A DNA stretch of 64,000 nucleotides from Avena insularis (lineage: Eukaryota > Streptophyta > Magnoliopsida > Poales > Poaceae). The translations under genes and the position numbers were made by a program. Under the pieces are notes generated by a model. The model saw only the letters and a list, made by a program, of their open reading frames with translations, ran no database searches and was not told the origin of the DNA. Each line of letters starts with the position of its first letter. Position 1 is the first letter of the stretch. The stretch lies in NCBI GenBank assembly GCA_023614405.1, contig CM042684.1, forward strand, positions 536,408,682-536,472,681, written 5' to 3'. Positions 23,412 to 37,000 of the stretch are shown here, piece after piece.

Positions 23412-23690
23412 TATCACATGACAACACAAGCCCTGCAAAAAAAATTAGACGCCTCTAATTTTATTTGCATGTTTTACGTGGCTGGGGCTTTTGAATAAGA
23501 ACCCTTCTAACTTACGAACATGAACTACAATGTTGATACAAGTATTGTCAAGTGCCCGTTATAAATGGAATCTTCACTATGGTGGGAGAGACAGACACCC
23601 ACAAAGTCCCTTGTGCAATGCAAGTTGCACGTTGAGCGTGGAGAAAGTCTCATGTACGATGACATGTAAGGTTAGCCCGGGCCGCTTAAT
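23412..23690 (-). mobile_element. Copia element C, 5' internal fragment (left half)
   Basis: Reverse-complemented, this matches the leader downstream of element B's primer-binding site (34180-34450: GAAGCGGCCCGGGCTAACCT, AACGGG, CCACGTAAAA, GCAG). It continues directly from 40925-41047 if element B is removed, so C was split by B. Similarity stops at about 23412, where C is truncated. Confidence 0.85.
23686..23690. repeat. Target-site duplication of element B (left)
   Basis: TTAAT directly before the 5' LTR of B; the same TTAAT is at 40920-40924 directly after its 3' LTR. Confidence 0.9.
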
Positions 23691-24234
23691 TATTGGAGAT
23701 ATGCCCAAGAGGCAATAATAAAGTGGTTATTATCATATCTTCATACTTATGATAAATGTTTACATACCATGCTATAATTGTATTAACCGGAAACATTAAT
23801 ACTTGTGTGATTTGTAAACATAAAAGAGTCCCTAGTAAAGCCTCTTGTTAAACTAGCTTGTTGGTTAATATATGATCATGGTTTCCTGATCATGAACATA
23901 GAGATGTTATTAACAACAGGGTCATATCATTAGGAGAATGATGTGATGGACATACTCCTATAGTTAAGCGTAGCATAAAGATCAAGTCATTTAATATAGT
24001 TCATTTGCTATAAGCTTTCTGATACATAGTAACCTAATTCCTTCGACCATGAGATCATGCATATCACCTTTACCGAAAGGATGCTTTGATGACATCAAAC
24101 ACCACACCGTAACAGGGTGGCTATAAAGGTGGCATTGAGTATTCGGAAAGTATTGGTTGAGACACATGGATCAAGAGTGGGATTTGTCCATCCATATGAC
24201 GGATAGATATACTCTGGGCCCTCTCGGTGGAATG
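23691..24234 (+). repeat. Element B 5' LTR, first part
   Basis: Nearly identical to 39063-39605 of the 3' LTR, differing in a handful of places, mostly small indels. It ends at GGAATG, where element A is inserted. Confidence 0.93.
24230..24234. repeat. Target-site duplication of element A (left)
   Basis: GAATG before A; the right copy reads TAATG at 32728-32732. The uninterrupted target in the 3' LTR of B reads GGAATGTCATCC near 39600, confirming the insertion point. Confidence 0.8.
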
Positions 24235-25921
24235 TGTTGGAATTATGCCCTAGAGGCAATAATAAAGATGTTATTATTATAATTCTTGTTCATGATAAAG
24301 TTTATATTCCATGCTAGAATTGTATTAAGCGGAAACATTAATACTTGTGTGGTTTGTGAACAACACCGTGTCCCTAGTACGCCTCTATGGACTAGCTCAT
24401 TGATCAATGATGGTTAAGGTTTCCTAACCATAGACATGAGTTGTCGATTGATAATGAGATCATCTCATTGGGAGAATGATATGGTGGACAGACCCAAACT
24501 AAGCGAAGCAATTAGATCGTATCATTGTGTTCATCTTTGCGAAGCTTTTCCTATGTCAAATATTGTATTCCTTGGACCATGAGATAATACAACTCCCTGG
24601 TATCGGAAGAAAGCTTTGAGGTCATCAAACGTCATCCTATGAGAGGGTGATCATAAAGGTGTCTCTCAGGTGATCGGAGAGTATCTGTTGGGTATGTATC
24701 GAGATGGGATTTGTCCTCCCAAGTCGGAGAGATATACTGGGCCCACTCGGTAATCGATATCAACACCGCTTGCAAGCATGTGGTTAAGGAGTTGATCACA
24801 AAGTGATATTGGATTACGGAACGAGTAAAGTACTTACTGTGAACGAGATTGAACTAGGTATGACGATACCGATGATCGAATCTCGGGCAAGTAAAATATC
24901 GCGAGACGAAGGGAATATATATATGGGATTGATTGAATCCTGGCATCGTGGTTCATCCGATATGATCATCGATGAATGTGTGGAGTCAATATGGGTGCCT
25001 GCACTCATTGCTGATTATTGATAGAAGATCATGTCGCATATTCTCGAACATAGGTCACACACTTAACGTGTCTCGACGCTAGGATAGATTGGATACTTGG
25101 TTTATGAATTTTTGTTCGAGTCTCGGATGGGATCCGGATATCACGAGAGGTTCGGAATGGTCCGAGAATAAGATTCATATAAGGCAAGGCAGTTTTTGGA
25201 GTTCGAATTGTTCCGGGTTAATCGGTATTGTACGGAAGCTTTAGAACCTTCCTAAGGGGGCCAACGTGGTCCCACCTTCCGGAGGGGGCATGGGCCTATG
25301 AGGAGTGTCCTGGACGCATTGGGCCAGGGGCACAAGGCCCCATAGGGCCTAGCTGATCCTAGATAAGTTTAAACTCGTTTAAACTAGAGATAGGGTTTCT
25401 AGATAAGGGATAAGTTTAAATCGTTTAAACTAGAGATAGGCTTGGAGGATGGGCAAGGGCTGGACGCACCCCCCCTCTCTATATAGAGGGCTGGTGCGCC
25501 CCCTCCCCCCAACCTACATCTCCTCCAAGCCCTAGTAGCCTGCTGCCTTCCTCTCTCCCTCCCGATTGCTTGTAGGCGAAGCCTGCGCAAAATTCTCCAC
25601 CATATACACCACGCCGTGTTGTAGATCCAATCTATCTCTCCACCCTACTACTTGCTGGTCTGAGGAAGGAGGAGACGCCGAGGTGCCGCACGTGCATCTC
25701 ACGGAGGCACCGCCACTTGTGGTGCTGGATCGGATCGGATCGCGAGGAGGAGAAGCGAGTACGACTACATCACCCACGCTCATTTAACGCTCACGCATGG
25801 TAATCTTCAAGGGTATGAAGATCTAATCCAATCTCTCGTTGTTTGCATCTCCTAGATTAGATCTTGGCTTTCCTCTGCTCGCTCAGAGAAAATTTTGATT
25901 TACTATGCGCGAAACCCTTCA
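24235..25921 (+). repeat. Element A 5' LTR
   Basis: 1,687 bp, TG...CA. It matches 31046-32726 with scattered indels, many in GC-rich motifs. Confidence 0.93.
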
Positions 25922-27124
25922 TGGTATCGAGCTAGATCTATGCGTAGATGTGTTTTACGAGTAGAACGCAACATGGTTGTTGCGCGTTGATGTTTTCTGC
26001 AAGCCTCTTGTTTGTGTTCTTCTTATGGCGGGATAGTGAGATTGAAGCGGTCCAGGCCAACCTTACGCTGACGTCGTTAGCGAGACCGCTCCGCACTTGA
26101 CGTGTGGCTTGTACCATACATGCGGTGGTGGATGTCGATTTCTCACTATAGTTGTCATGGGATTAACACGGAGTTTGGCAACCATAATATCACCGTTGTG
26201 GCTTTCCGTAGGTAAGAATCGTTCTTAGCATCTACTCCCATAAGCCACGTAAAACATGCAACAACAAAGTAGAGGCGTCTAACTTGTTTTTGCAGGGAGT
26301 GTTTTCTGTGATATGGTATGGCCCAAGATGTGATGTGTATATTGTATGCGATGATCATGTTTTGTAATGTTTCACGACTTGCATGTCGATGAGTTCACAA
26401 CCGCAGGAGCCATATGGTTATCTTTATAATTGTGTATGACCCATGAGTCAACTTCTTATACGCCATGTAATAGCTTTACTTTATCGCTAAGTAGTTAGCA
26501 ATAGTTGTAGTTGCTATTCGTGGTGGAGGCAATCATGGTGGAGTGATGGATATCATGCCTAACGCACAAGATGGAGATCATTGCGAAGATTGGCTATACC
26601 ATGTCACATAAAGTTATATGCATGTGATGTTTATCCTTTATGTATCTTATCATGCTTAGATCGCGACGGTAGCATTATAAGATGATTCATCACTTAAAGA
26701 TCAAGATAAAAAAACTGTTCTACCCAAGTATGCACCGTTGCGAAAGTTCGTCGTGTCCAAGCATCACGTGATGATCGGGTGCTATAGATTCTACGCTCAC
26801 ATACAACGGGTGCAAGCCAGTTTTGCACACGCGGAAATACTTTGGTCTAACTTGACGAGCCTAGCATCTCTGCATATGGCCTCGAACACAAGAACCGAAA
26901 GGTTAAGCATGAGTCATATGAATGATATGATCGACACTTTGTTGTCCACCATTGAAACCACATCTCTTCTCGTGATGATCGGATTAGGTGTGGTTAATTT
27001 GGATCGTGTTCAATAATCAACTTGAGTGATGTTGAATTTAGTGGGAGTTCATCTAGTAATTTTATTAAGTTGAACTATTTATCATGAACATAGTCTAAAT
27101 TGTACTTGCAAATCCGTAGATCAC
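25922..27124 (+). other. Element A leader between primer-binding site and gag
   Basis: About 1.2 kb of non-coding leader, similar in order to the leader of element B (CCACGTAAAACATGCA, AGAGGCGTCTAAC, GCAGGAGCCATATGG). No ORF support. Confidence 0.75.
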
Positions 27125-27915
27125 ATGGCCAAGTCCAACTTCAACTTCAACGCTTTTCTTGAGAAAGAAAAGCTTAGAAACAATGGGTCTAACTTCACCA
27201 ACTGGTTCCGCAATCTAAGAATCATTCGTCATGGGACAAAAGGACTATGTCCTTGGGAAAGCGTTAGGTGACCCCTCGCTACGGCCGATGAGAAAGCTGT
27301 CTATCAACGCAAAGATGATTATGGTGTGATTAAGAGCACCATGTTGTTTGCTATGGAACCGAACTTCAAAATCGTTTTGAAAACTATCCCGGCCCTTTGA
27401 GATTCTCGAGGAGCCGAAAGCCATGTTTCGCACTCAGCCCGCTCGAGAGATATGAGATCTCCGAGAAGTTCTTTAAGCGCAAGATGGAGGAAGGGAGTTC
27501 CGTTAGTGAGCACGCCATTAAGATGTCTGCCACACTCAACGCCTTGAGCAATCGGATCAAGATTCCAGAGGAGCTCAAGATTGTGAGGTTCTGCAATCAC
27601 TCCTCCCAGCCTACAAAAGTTTTGTAGTGACTCATAATCAGATTGGTTCCACGACACGATCACCGAGCTCTTCGCAAAGTGAAGGCTGGAGGTGGACATC
27701 AAGAAGGATAATCATGTGTTGATGGTCAACAAGCCCTCCTTTAAGAAAGGTAAGGGTGCAAAGAAGCCCTTCAAGAAAGGCGGCAAAGCGCGTTGCCCTC
27801 GCGAGAAGAAGCTCAAGTCTGGTCCTAAGCCGGACACTGAGTGCTTCTATTGCAAGGACAAGGGTCGCTGGAAGTGCAACTGTCCGAAGTACTTAGCGGA
27901 CAAGAAGGCTGGCAC
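27125..27915 (+). pseudogene. Element A gag, frameshifted
   Basis: Begins MAKSNFNFNAFLEKEKL (27125), typical of BARE1-type Gag, and soon hits a stop; homology continues in other frames. The nucleocapsid zinc knuckle at about 27840-27890 reads CFYCKDKGRWKCNC: spacing C-X2-C-X4-R-X4-C, so the metal-binding His is Arg. The Lys-rich segment before it is preserved. Non-functional as read, from both frameshifts and the lost His. Confidence 0.85.
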
Positions 27916-27919
27916 CATC

Positions 27920-29450
27920 AAAGGTATATTTGATATACATGTTATTGATGTTTTCCTTACTAGCCCTCGTTGTAGTGCCTGGGTATTTGATCTTTGGTTC
28001 GCCATAATATTTGTAACTCAAACAGAGCTACGGAATAGACGGGCTTGCGAGGGATGAGGTGACGATGCGCGCTGGCAACGGATCAAGAGTTGATGTGATG
28101 GCTTCACGCCTCCTTAGTTTTACCTTCGGGATTAGTTTTAAACCTTAATAAATGTTATTATGTGCTGCGTTGAGCATGAACATTATTTCTGGATCGTGTT
28201 TATTGCAAGACGGTTATTCATTTAAATCGGAGAATAATGGTTGTTCTATTTATATGAGTAACATCTTTTATGGTCATGCACCCCTTGTGAATGGTTTATT
28301 TCTTCTAAATCTCGAAAGGGATGAAACACACATCCATAACATTGAGGCTAAGAGATGCAAAGTAGATAGTGATAATACTACTTATTTGTGGCAATCTGTC
28401 TAGGTCATATTGGTGTAAAGCGCATGAAGAAACTCCATTCGATGGACTTTGGAGTCTCTTGATTTTGAATCATTTGACACATGCTAACCATGCCTCATGG
28501 GCAAGATGATCAAAACCCCGCTTCTCCTTATGATGGAGCGAAACAACGGACTTGTTGGAAATCATACATACCGATGTATGCGGACCGATGAGTGTTTTGA
28601 CGCTTGGTGGATATCGCTACTTTCTCACTTTTACCGATGACTTAAGTAGATATGGGTATATCTATTTAATGAAACATAAATCTAAAACGCTTTGAAAAGT
28701 TCAAAGAATTTCAGAATGAAGTGGAGAACCATCGTAATGTAAAGATTAAGTTTCTACGATCCGATCGTGGGGCGAATATTTGAGTTATGATTTTCTCACG
28801 CATCTCAAAGCAGTGGAATCGTTTCACAACTCACGCCACCGAACACCACAAATGCAATGGTGTGTCTGAGCGGAATCGAACCCTATTAGATATGGTCCGA
28901 TCGATGATGTCTCTTACTGATTTGCGTTATCATTTTGGGGTTATGCATTAGAAACCGCTGCATTCACTTTAAATAGGGCTCCATCTAAACTGTTGAGACG
29001 ACACCGTATGAACTGTGGTTTGGTGCTAAACCTAAGTTGTCGCTTTCTTAAAGTTTGGGGATGCGGCTTACGTCAAGAAGTTGATGCCGACAAGCTCGAA
29101 CCCAAAGCGAGAAATGCGTCTTCATAGGATACCCTAAGGAAACTATTGGGTATACCTTCTATCACGCAACCGAAGGCAAAGTGTTTATCGCAAAGAACGG
29201 TTCCTTTCTTGAGAAGGAGTTTCTCGAAAGAAGTGAGTGGGAGGAAAGTAGAGCTAGACGAGGTTATTGAACCTTCTCTTGAATTGAGAGTAGCACAGCA
29301 CCTGAAATTGTTCCAAGGTCACCGCACCAACAATAGAGGAAGCTAATGACAAAGATCATGAAGCTTGGACGATGTCGCTATCGAACGTCAGGTCGACAAG
29401 GTCGCGTGCCCCTCCCGAGTGGTACGGCAACCTCGCCTTCGACTGCCTTG
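27920..29450 (+). pseudogene. Element A protease and integrase, broken
   Basis: The protease start is near 27975 (CSAWVFD), but the catalytic Asp-Thr/Ser-Gly that should follow is destroyed. The integrase zinc-binding region is at about 28400-28520 (LGHIGVKRMKKLH) and the core at about 28560-28700 (IHTDVCGPM...FTDDLSRYGYIYL), with first catalytic Asp in HTDVCG and second in SDRG at about 28760. Stops and frameshifts interrupt it repeatedly. Confidence 0.82.
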
Positions 29451-29459
29451 TTAGTAGAA

Positions 29460-30260
29460 GACAGCGAACCTACGAACTATGAGGAAGCGATGATGAGCCC
29501 GGACTCGAGAAATGGCTAGAAGCCATGAACCGAATTGGGATCCATGAGCGAAAACCAAGTATGGACTTTGGTGGACCCTCCTAGCGACCGAAAGGCTGTT
29601 GAGTGCAAATGGATCTTCAAGAAGAAAACGGACGCGGATGGTAATGTTACCGTCTATAAAGCACGGCTTGTTGCGAAAGGTTTTCGACAAGTTCAAGGTG
29701 TTGACTACGATGAGACTTTCTCTCCCGTAGCGATGTTTAAGTCCATTCGGATTTTATTAGCAATTGCTGCGTTTCATGATTATGAAATATGGCAAATGGA
29801 TGTCAAGACTGCTTTCCTCAATGGCAACATTGATGAAGAGTTGTATATGATGCAACCCGAAGGTTTTGTCGATCCTAAGGATGCTGATAAAGTATGCAAA
29901 CTTCAGCGTTCCATTTATGGATTGAAGCAAGCGTCTCGAAGTTGGAACCTTCGTTTTGATCAAGTGATCAAGAGCTTTGGATTTGTTCTAAATTGCTACG
30001 AAGCTTGTATCTACAAGAAAGTGAGTGGGAGCTCGGTGACGTTTCTGGTACTATATGTGGATGACATATTGATTATTGGAAATGACATCGACATGCTTAA
30101 CGATGTGAAGAGTTATTTGAACAAGTGTTTTTCAATGAAAGACCTAGGTGAAGCTGCTTATATATTGGGCATCAAAATCTATAGAGATAGACAAAGACGC
30201 TCGATAGCTTTAAGCGAGTACATACCTAGACAAAGTTCTGAAAAGGTTCAGAATGGATAA
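29460..30260 (+). pseudogene. Element A reverse transcriptase (largest intact frame)
   Basis: An open frame of 241 codons (29535-30260) covers most of the copia reverse transcriptase: VWTLVDPP, KWIFKKKTDADG, KARLVAKGF, DYDETFSPVA, QMDVKTAFLNG, the active-site LYVDDILIIG and SMKDLGEAAYILGIKI. Frame is lost just upstream (about 29520) and downstream, so it is part of a broken polyprotein. The active-site Asp pair is intact. Confidence 0.92.
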
Positions 30261-30429
30261 GGCATTGAAAGGTTCATTGCCTATGTTGTCGTAAGATATT
30301 GAGCAAGGCTCGGTCCAGCCACGGTAAATGATAGGAAGCTATGAGCAAAGTGCCTTATGCCTCGCCATAGGTTCCATCATGTATGCCATCCGTGTACTAG
30401 ACCGGATGTGTCCAATGCTCTTAGTTTGA

Positions 30430-31017
30430 CGAGATATCAAAGTGATCCAGAGCGGAACATCGACAGCCGTGAAGAACATCCTAAGGTACCTAAATAGGAC
30501 TAAAGAAATGTTCTTAGTCTATGGGGTGATGAACACTTCGTCAGAAAAGGTTACGTCGATGCTAGTTTCGACACCGACAAGGATGATGCTAAATCTCGAC
30601 AGATACGTGTATATTTTGAATGGAGGAGCTGTGAGTCGGAGAAGCTGCAAGCAAAGCGTGGTCGCGGATCTATGAGAAGCGAATACATGGCTGCCGCAGA
30701 AGCGTCAAGTGAAGGAGTTTGGATCAAACTTCATCATCGAGCTTGGCGTGGTTCCAAGTGCATTGGACCCACTAGAGATATTGTGTGACAACACCGCCAT
30801 AGCACTCGCTAAGGAACCAAGATATCATCCAAAGACCAAGCATATCAACCGCAAGTTTCATATAATCCGAGATTATATAGCAGATGGAGATCTGAAGATC
30901 AGCAAAGTACATACAGATCTGAATGTCGCAGATCCATTGACTAAACCTCTTCCACGTGTAAAACATGATCAGCACCTCAATGCCATGGGTGTGAGATTGT
31001 TGCCAAATGTAAACTAG
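30430..31017 (+). pseudogene. Element A RNase H and polyprotein C-terminus, broken
   Basis: Pieces in two frames: 30440-30675 (NILRYLNRTKEMFLVYG) and 30709-31017 (LCDNTAIALAKEPRYHPKTK, HTDLNVADPLTKPLPRVKHD), typical of the copia RNase H and tail. The stop at 31015-31017 is followed by the polypurine tract and 3' LTR. Confidence 0.85.
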
Positions 31018-31045
31018 ATTATTGACTCTAGTGCAAGTGGGAGAC

Positions 31046-32726
31046 TATTGGAATTATGCCCTAGAGGCAATAATAAAGATGTTATTATTATAATTCTTGT
31101 TCATGATAAAGTTTATATTCCATGCTAGAATTGTATTAAGCGGAAACATTAATACTTGTGTGGTTTGTGAATAACACCGTGTCCCTAGTACGCCTCTATG
31201 GACTAGCTCATTGATTAATGATGGTTAAGGTTTCCTAACCATAGACATGAGTTGTCGATTGATAATGAGATCATATCATTGGGAGAATGATATGGTGGAC
31301 AGACCCAAACTAAGCGAAGCAATTAGATCGTATCATTGTGTTCATCTTTGCGAAGCTTTTCCTATGTCAAATATTGTATTCCTTGGACCATGAGATAATA
31401 CAACTCCCTGGTATCGGAAGAAAGCTTTGAGGTCATCAAACGTCATCCTATGAGAGGGTGATCATAAAGGTGTCTCTCAGGTGATCGGAGAGTATCTGTT
31501 GGGTTGTATGTATCGAGATGGGATTTATACCTCCCAAGTCGGAGAGATATACTTCGGGCCCACTCGGTAATCGATATCAACACCGCTTGCAAGCATGTGG
31601 TTAAGGAGTTGATCACAAAGTGATATTGGATTACGGAACGAGTAAAGTACTTACTGTGAACGAGATTGAACTAGGTATGACGATACCGACGATCGAATCT
31701 CGGGCAAGTAAAATATCGCGAGACGAAGGGAATATATATATGGGATTGATTGAATCCTGGCATCGTGGTTCATCCGATATGATCATCGATGAATGTGTGG
31801 GAGTCAATATGGGTGCCCAGACCCCGCTGTTGATTATTGATAGAAGATCATGTCTGCATATTCTCGAACCCGCAGGGTCACACACTTAACGTGTCTCGAC
31901 GCTAGGATAGATTGGATACTTGGTTTATGAATTTTGTTCGAGTCTCGATGGGATCCGGATATCACGGGAGGTTCCGGAATGGTCCTGAGAATAAGATTCA
32001 TATAAGGCAGGCAGTTTTTGTAGTTCGGAATTGTTCCGTGTTAATCGATTGTACCTAAGCTTCTAGAACCTTCCTAAGGGGCCAACATGGTCCCACCTTC
32101 CGGAGGGGGCATGGGCCTATGAGGGAGTGTCCTGGCGCATTGGGCCAGGGCACAAGGCCCCATAGGGCCCACCGATCTAGATAAGTTTAAACTCGTTTAA
32201 ACTAGAGATAGGGTTTCTAGATAAGGGATAAGTTTAAATCGCTTAAACTAGAGATAGGCTTGAGGATGGGCAAGGCCGCACCCTCTCTATATAGAGGGCT
32301 GGTGCGCCTCCCCTAACCTACATCTCCTCCAAGCCCTAGTAGTAGCCGCCGCTTCCTCTCTCCCTCCCGATGCTTGTAGGTAAGCCTGCGTAAATTCTCC
32401 ACCATATACACCACGCCGTCGTGTTGTAGATCCAATCTATCTCTCCACCCTACTTGCTGGTCCGAGGAAGGAGGAGACGTCGAGGTGCCGCACGTGTGCA
32501 TCTCACGGAGGCACCACCACTTGTGGTACTGGATCGGATCGGATCGCGAGGAGGAGAAGCGAGTACGACTACATCACCCACGTTCCGACGAACGTTCCGC
32601 TATGCGAATCTTCAAGGGTATGAAGATCTAATCCAATCTCTCTCGTTGTTTGCATCTCCTAGATTATATCTTGGCTTTCCTCCGCTCGCTCAGAGAAAAT
32701 TTTGATTTACTATGTCTAAACCCTTC
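31046..32726 (+). repeat. Element A 3' LTR
   Basis: 1,681 bp, partner of 24235-25921; it starts TATTGGAATTATGCCC (TG changed to TA). Confidence 0.93.
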
Positions 32727-32732
32727 GTAATG

Positions 32733-34051
32733 TCATCCAATTAGCTTGCAAGCATGTGACCGCTCACAAGGGATCACATACCACGGAACGAGAAAAGAGT
32801 ACTTATCAGTAACGAGGTTGAACTAGGTATGCAGAGATACCGACGATCATAACCTCGGATAAGTAAAATATCGTGAGACAAAGGGAAATTGGTATCGTAT
32901 GTAAGTGGTTCATTCGATCGCAAAGTAATCGTAGAAATATGTGGGAGCCATATGAATTTCCAGATTCCTCTATTGGTTATTGATCGGAGAAGTGTCTCGA
33001 TCATGTCTGCATAATTCACGAACCGTAGGGAGACACACTTAAGGATTCGACGTTGTTTGAGTAGTTATGGAATGATGAGAAAGAGACCGAATGTTGTTCG
33101 AAGTCTCGGATGGGATCCGAGATATCACGAGGAGATCCTAATGGTCCGGAGAATAAGATTCATATAAGGAAAGTCCTGCTTTGGAGTTGGGGAATGGTTC
33201 CGTGTTTTCATGGGAACATTCTAGAAGGTTCCGAATGTCCCAAGACTCGGGGAGGGTACATGAATGTGTTATTGTAAGTTGGAATGATTGCATCATGTAC
33301 TAGGTGTCATTGCTGTCCAAAATAAAGGGTTTATTCAAATCCTAATTTAAAAAGTCAAACGGCTAGTTTGAAAGTCAAACGACAAGTTTTGGAAAGAGGA
33401 GGAGATGGAAACCGAGTTGGGGAGGATTCCTCCTCCAACCGCGCCCACCTCCAAGCCGAGTTGGGGAGGGACTCCTCCCTTGGCCGCGCCTCCCACCTAT
33501 AAAGGGAGGCAGGCGCCCTCCTAGTACACAAGTCCCTCTCTCTAAACCTAAACCCTAGCCACGCCTTAGGATTTCTCCCAAGCCAAGTTAGAGCTTCTAA
33601 TTGCCCTAGCCTCCGGTTTAGAGCCTTCTAATTGGTGTGTCTAAACCCTAGATCACCAAATCTCTCATACTCCACCATACTGCTCGCTTAAGGCGAAGCC
33701 TCATGAGATCTCCCTCTACTTTCTACCATCGCCAGTTGTCTAGGAATCGCGAGGAGAGTGCTACAACCTCCATTGCTGCTTGGAACAAGGGAGAGGAAGG
33801 TCTTCGAAAATTTAACGTGTGACCGATCAAGGGAGCGCCTGAACGCAGCGCCGGAAGGATCGTCTACGCGATCTTGAGATCGGAAAGAGTACGACTACAT
33901 CACCCACGAGAATCTGCTCCCGTTAAACACTTTGGAATCTTCGAGGGTGAGTTATTCCATCGACTCGTTGCTACAATCTAGTAGATAGATCTTGGCTTGT
34001 TTGTTTGTATGCGGTAGAAATTTTTTGTTTTCCATGCTACGAAACCCTACA
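32733..34051 (+). repeat. Element B 5' LTR, second part
   Basis: Resumes at TCATCCAATTAGCTTGCAAG, exactly where 23691-24234 stopped, and ends CGAAACCCTACA before the primer-binding site. It matches 39606-40919 and the LTR of element D. Confidence 0.92.
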
Positions 34052-37000
34052 GTGGTATCAGAGCCGTGTCTATATGTAGATCTGTTGCACGAGTAGAATA
34101 CAATGGTCATTGTGGGCATTGATGCTTTTATTGTCGATCGCTTCTTGTGTACTTTGCATCTTGCGGGATGTTGGGATGAAGCGGCCCGGGCTAACCTTAC
34201 ATGACATCATTCATGAGACTTGCTCCACGCTTGACATGCAACTCGTATTGCATAAGTGGCTTTGCGGGTGCCTGTTTCTCCCAGCATAGTGGAGATCCAA
34301 TTTACAACGGGTGATTTACAATACTAGTATCAATGTTGTGGTTCTTGTTCGTAAGTTAGAACGACACTTATTGAAAGCCCCAAACCACGTAAAATATGCA
34401 AAGAAAGTAGAGGCGTCTAACTTTGTTTTGCAGGTGTGCTTGATGTGATATGGCCATGATTGTGATTATATTTGATGTATGCAATGTTCCTTATTGTAAG
34501 TTGGCAACCGGCAGGAGCCATATGGTTGTCTTTAATTTATGTTAAGATCCGCGTATCTATTCAAAGTAGTTGTAATAGTTGAAGCCGGTGGACGACAACC
34601 ATGGAGAAGCGTCATTGACCTTGATGCAATGCCGATGATGATGTAGATCATGTTCGTGCTTGAAGATGGAGATCGGAAGCACAAAGAAGAAAGACCATAT
34701 CATATCACATATTATGAATTGCATGTGATGTTAATCCTTTATGCATCTTGTATTGCTTAGTAGACGACGGTAGCATTATAAGATGATCCCTCATGCACAT
34801 AAATTTCAAGTTCTAAAGTGTTCACCCTTAGTATGCACCGTTGCTAAAGCTTGTTGTTTCAAGCACCACGTGATGATCGGGTGTTAGATTCCGCAAGTGA
34901 ATACAACGTAAGCAAGCCAGATTTGCTTATGCGGTAGCTAAGGTTTGATCTTGACGAGCCTAGCATGTACAGACATGGTCTCAGGAACACGGATCACCGA
35001 AAGGTAAAGCATGAGTCATATAGTAGATATGATGAACATGTTGATTGTTCGCCATTGAAGCTACATCAACTCTCGTGATGATCGGTTTTGATGTGGTGGA
35101 TTTGGTTCGTGTGATCACTAAAACAATGTGAGGGATGTTGTTTTGAGTGGGAGTTCACCTAGATTAATTTAATTATTAATTAGAACTCAATTTATCATAA
35201 ATTAAATCAAAGTGAATTTGCATAGTTGTTGTAGTCATTGGCATCCGTTTACCACCTTGCGCTTAGTTATAATTGAGATGATAGAACTATAGAATTCTGG
35301 TTAGTTACTTTACTTAACTGGTATCGTATTGTTTGAAGTGTTAATCTAAAGTTTAAAAGTCCTATTGCAAACTTTCAAGAAGTTCCATTCCATGAAGTTT
35401 AATAATTGGTATTAAATCAAGAGTGACAATTCCAAGTGTTAGTGTATGAGTATCGTGTTTGTCTCCATGATTCTTGATATTCAAAGGATTGTCTTAATAT
35501 CAAGGTTATCTAGGATCTGAAAGAGTTGTTTCAGAAACCATGATGTGTGGAAGATATTGTGATATCTGAAACGAAGTTTTGGTTGCAACATGATAGAGTA
35601 TAATATGGCAAAGTTCATGTTTCTCATATTTTGATGAGAATTTGCAAAGGGTTGGAGACACTTGTTGTCCTAATCCTCCAAAAGATTTTGGATAGCAACA
35701 TTATACTCGTAATTCATCGTTATAAGCTAAAAGTAGCTTGATCATGGACGATTCCATGATAAAGGTGAATATTTGATGTAGGTAAAATGTTTACTACACC
35801 AAGAGATTACTAAAGAAAGGAATTTGAAAGAACACCAAACATTTGATGGTGGTGATCTACTTCAGAGTGCAAGTCCAAAGACATTGGTATTTAATTATAC
35901 ACGCTTTGGACTATGTGTCATATGTATGACTCCACTATTGATGTTGATAGATTCTTTCAAACAGAAAAGGAAATACTGAAAGAGAATCTCATAAGTATAT
36001 GGCAGAAAAGAAAAGACTAGAATTGTTCAGTTTAAGTATATAGATGATATACATGTTGTGGATATAATCTTTGCTTATTAAACAATGTGGTTCTTAAGTA
36101 TTTGATACTGAATTTGTTGGTATGAATCGTCATACGAAACAACAGAATTCATGAACTACAATGGCCTAAGTAACTAGCAAAAGAATATGTGATGATGTTC
36201 TTCGAGAACAAATAAAGGGTTATTGTGTTGCTCGTTAAACATCAAAGCTTGCCTTCAAGATTTGTTTTATCAGGTATTATGAGAACAAAAGGGTTGTTCA
36301 AATAATTGCCGTAATCCATAAAAGATGGATGATTTACAAATCTCGTTGGATAAATCACATCCATAAAACTAGTGCTAAAAATGTCGAAAGACAAATTGAT
36401 TGAAAGATCACTTAGGAAGTGGCATCGCCGTTTAAATTATATTGGAAAGAAAACATGAAGAAACTCCATGTGGATGGAATTTTGGAGTCTTTTGATTTTT
36501 GATCACATGACGCTTGTGAAACTTTCCTAGAGATAATTAAAACTTCGTTCATAGGCCAAAAGGGAACGAATGACTAGCTTATTGGAAGTTGTACATATTG
36601 TTGTACGAAATCCATTATGTGTAGTCAAGAGCGATGGATTTCAACTTCATATGCTTTCTCCGAAAATTTGAGTGAATATATGAATATTTACTTAATAAGG
36701 ATGAAGTATGAAATATTTGAAAAAGTTCAAAGTCTTTCAAGATGAAGTGTAAAATCATTGTAACAACAATATAAACAGTTTATGATAAAGATCATAAAGG
36801 AAGATATTTGAGTTACAAGTTTAGCATAATACCTTAAGATTTAAGGAATCGTTCCGTGGATTTGCATTTCCCGAAACACCATAAGAGTATGGAGCGTTCG
36901 AGATATGTAATTAAACCTTGTTTGACATGGTAAGATCAAAGGTATAATTCATAAAACTGCCATTATATTTTAAAGATTAAAAGCTTTAGAGACTACCGTT

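Larger units (their letters stand above)
24235..32727 (+). mobile_element. Copia LTR retrotransposon A (BARE1/WIS/Angela group)
   Basis: 5' LTR 24235-25921, 3' LTR 31046-32726, interior 25922-31045. The LTR start TGTTGGAATTATGCCCTAGA is typical of this Triticeae group. Primer-binding site TGGTATCGAGC follows at 25922 (one base short of the usual TGGTATCAGAGC). Polypurine tract AAGTGGGAGAC ends at 31045. The order gag, protease, integrase, reverse transcriptase, RNase H is the copia order. Coding frames contain many breaks, so the copy is not autonomous as read. Confidence 0.93.

Noticed and set aside
24803..25021. 72-codon frame present in both LTRs of element A
   Set aside because: The same frame occurs at 31620-31889 because the LTR is duplicated; LTRs of this group are non-coding.
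27397..27627. Plus-strand 76-codon frame
   Set aside because: A shifted-frame piece of the element A gag, not a separate gene.
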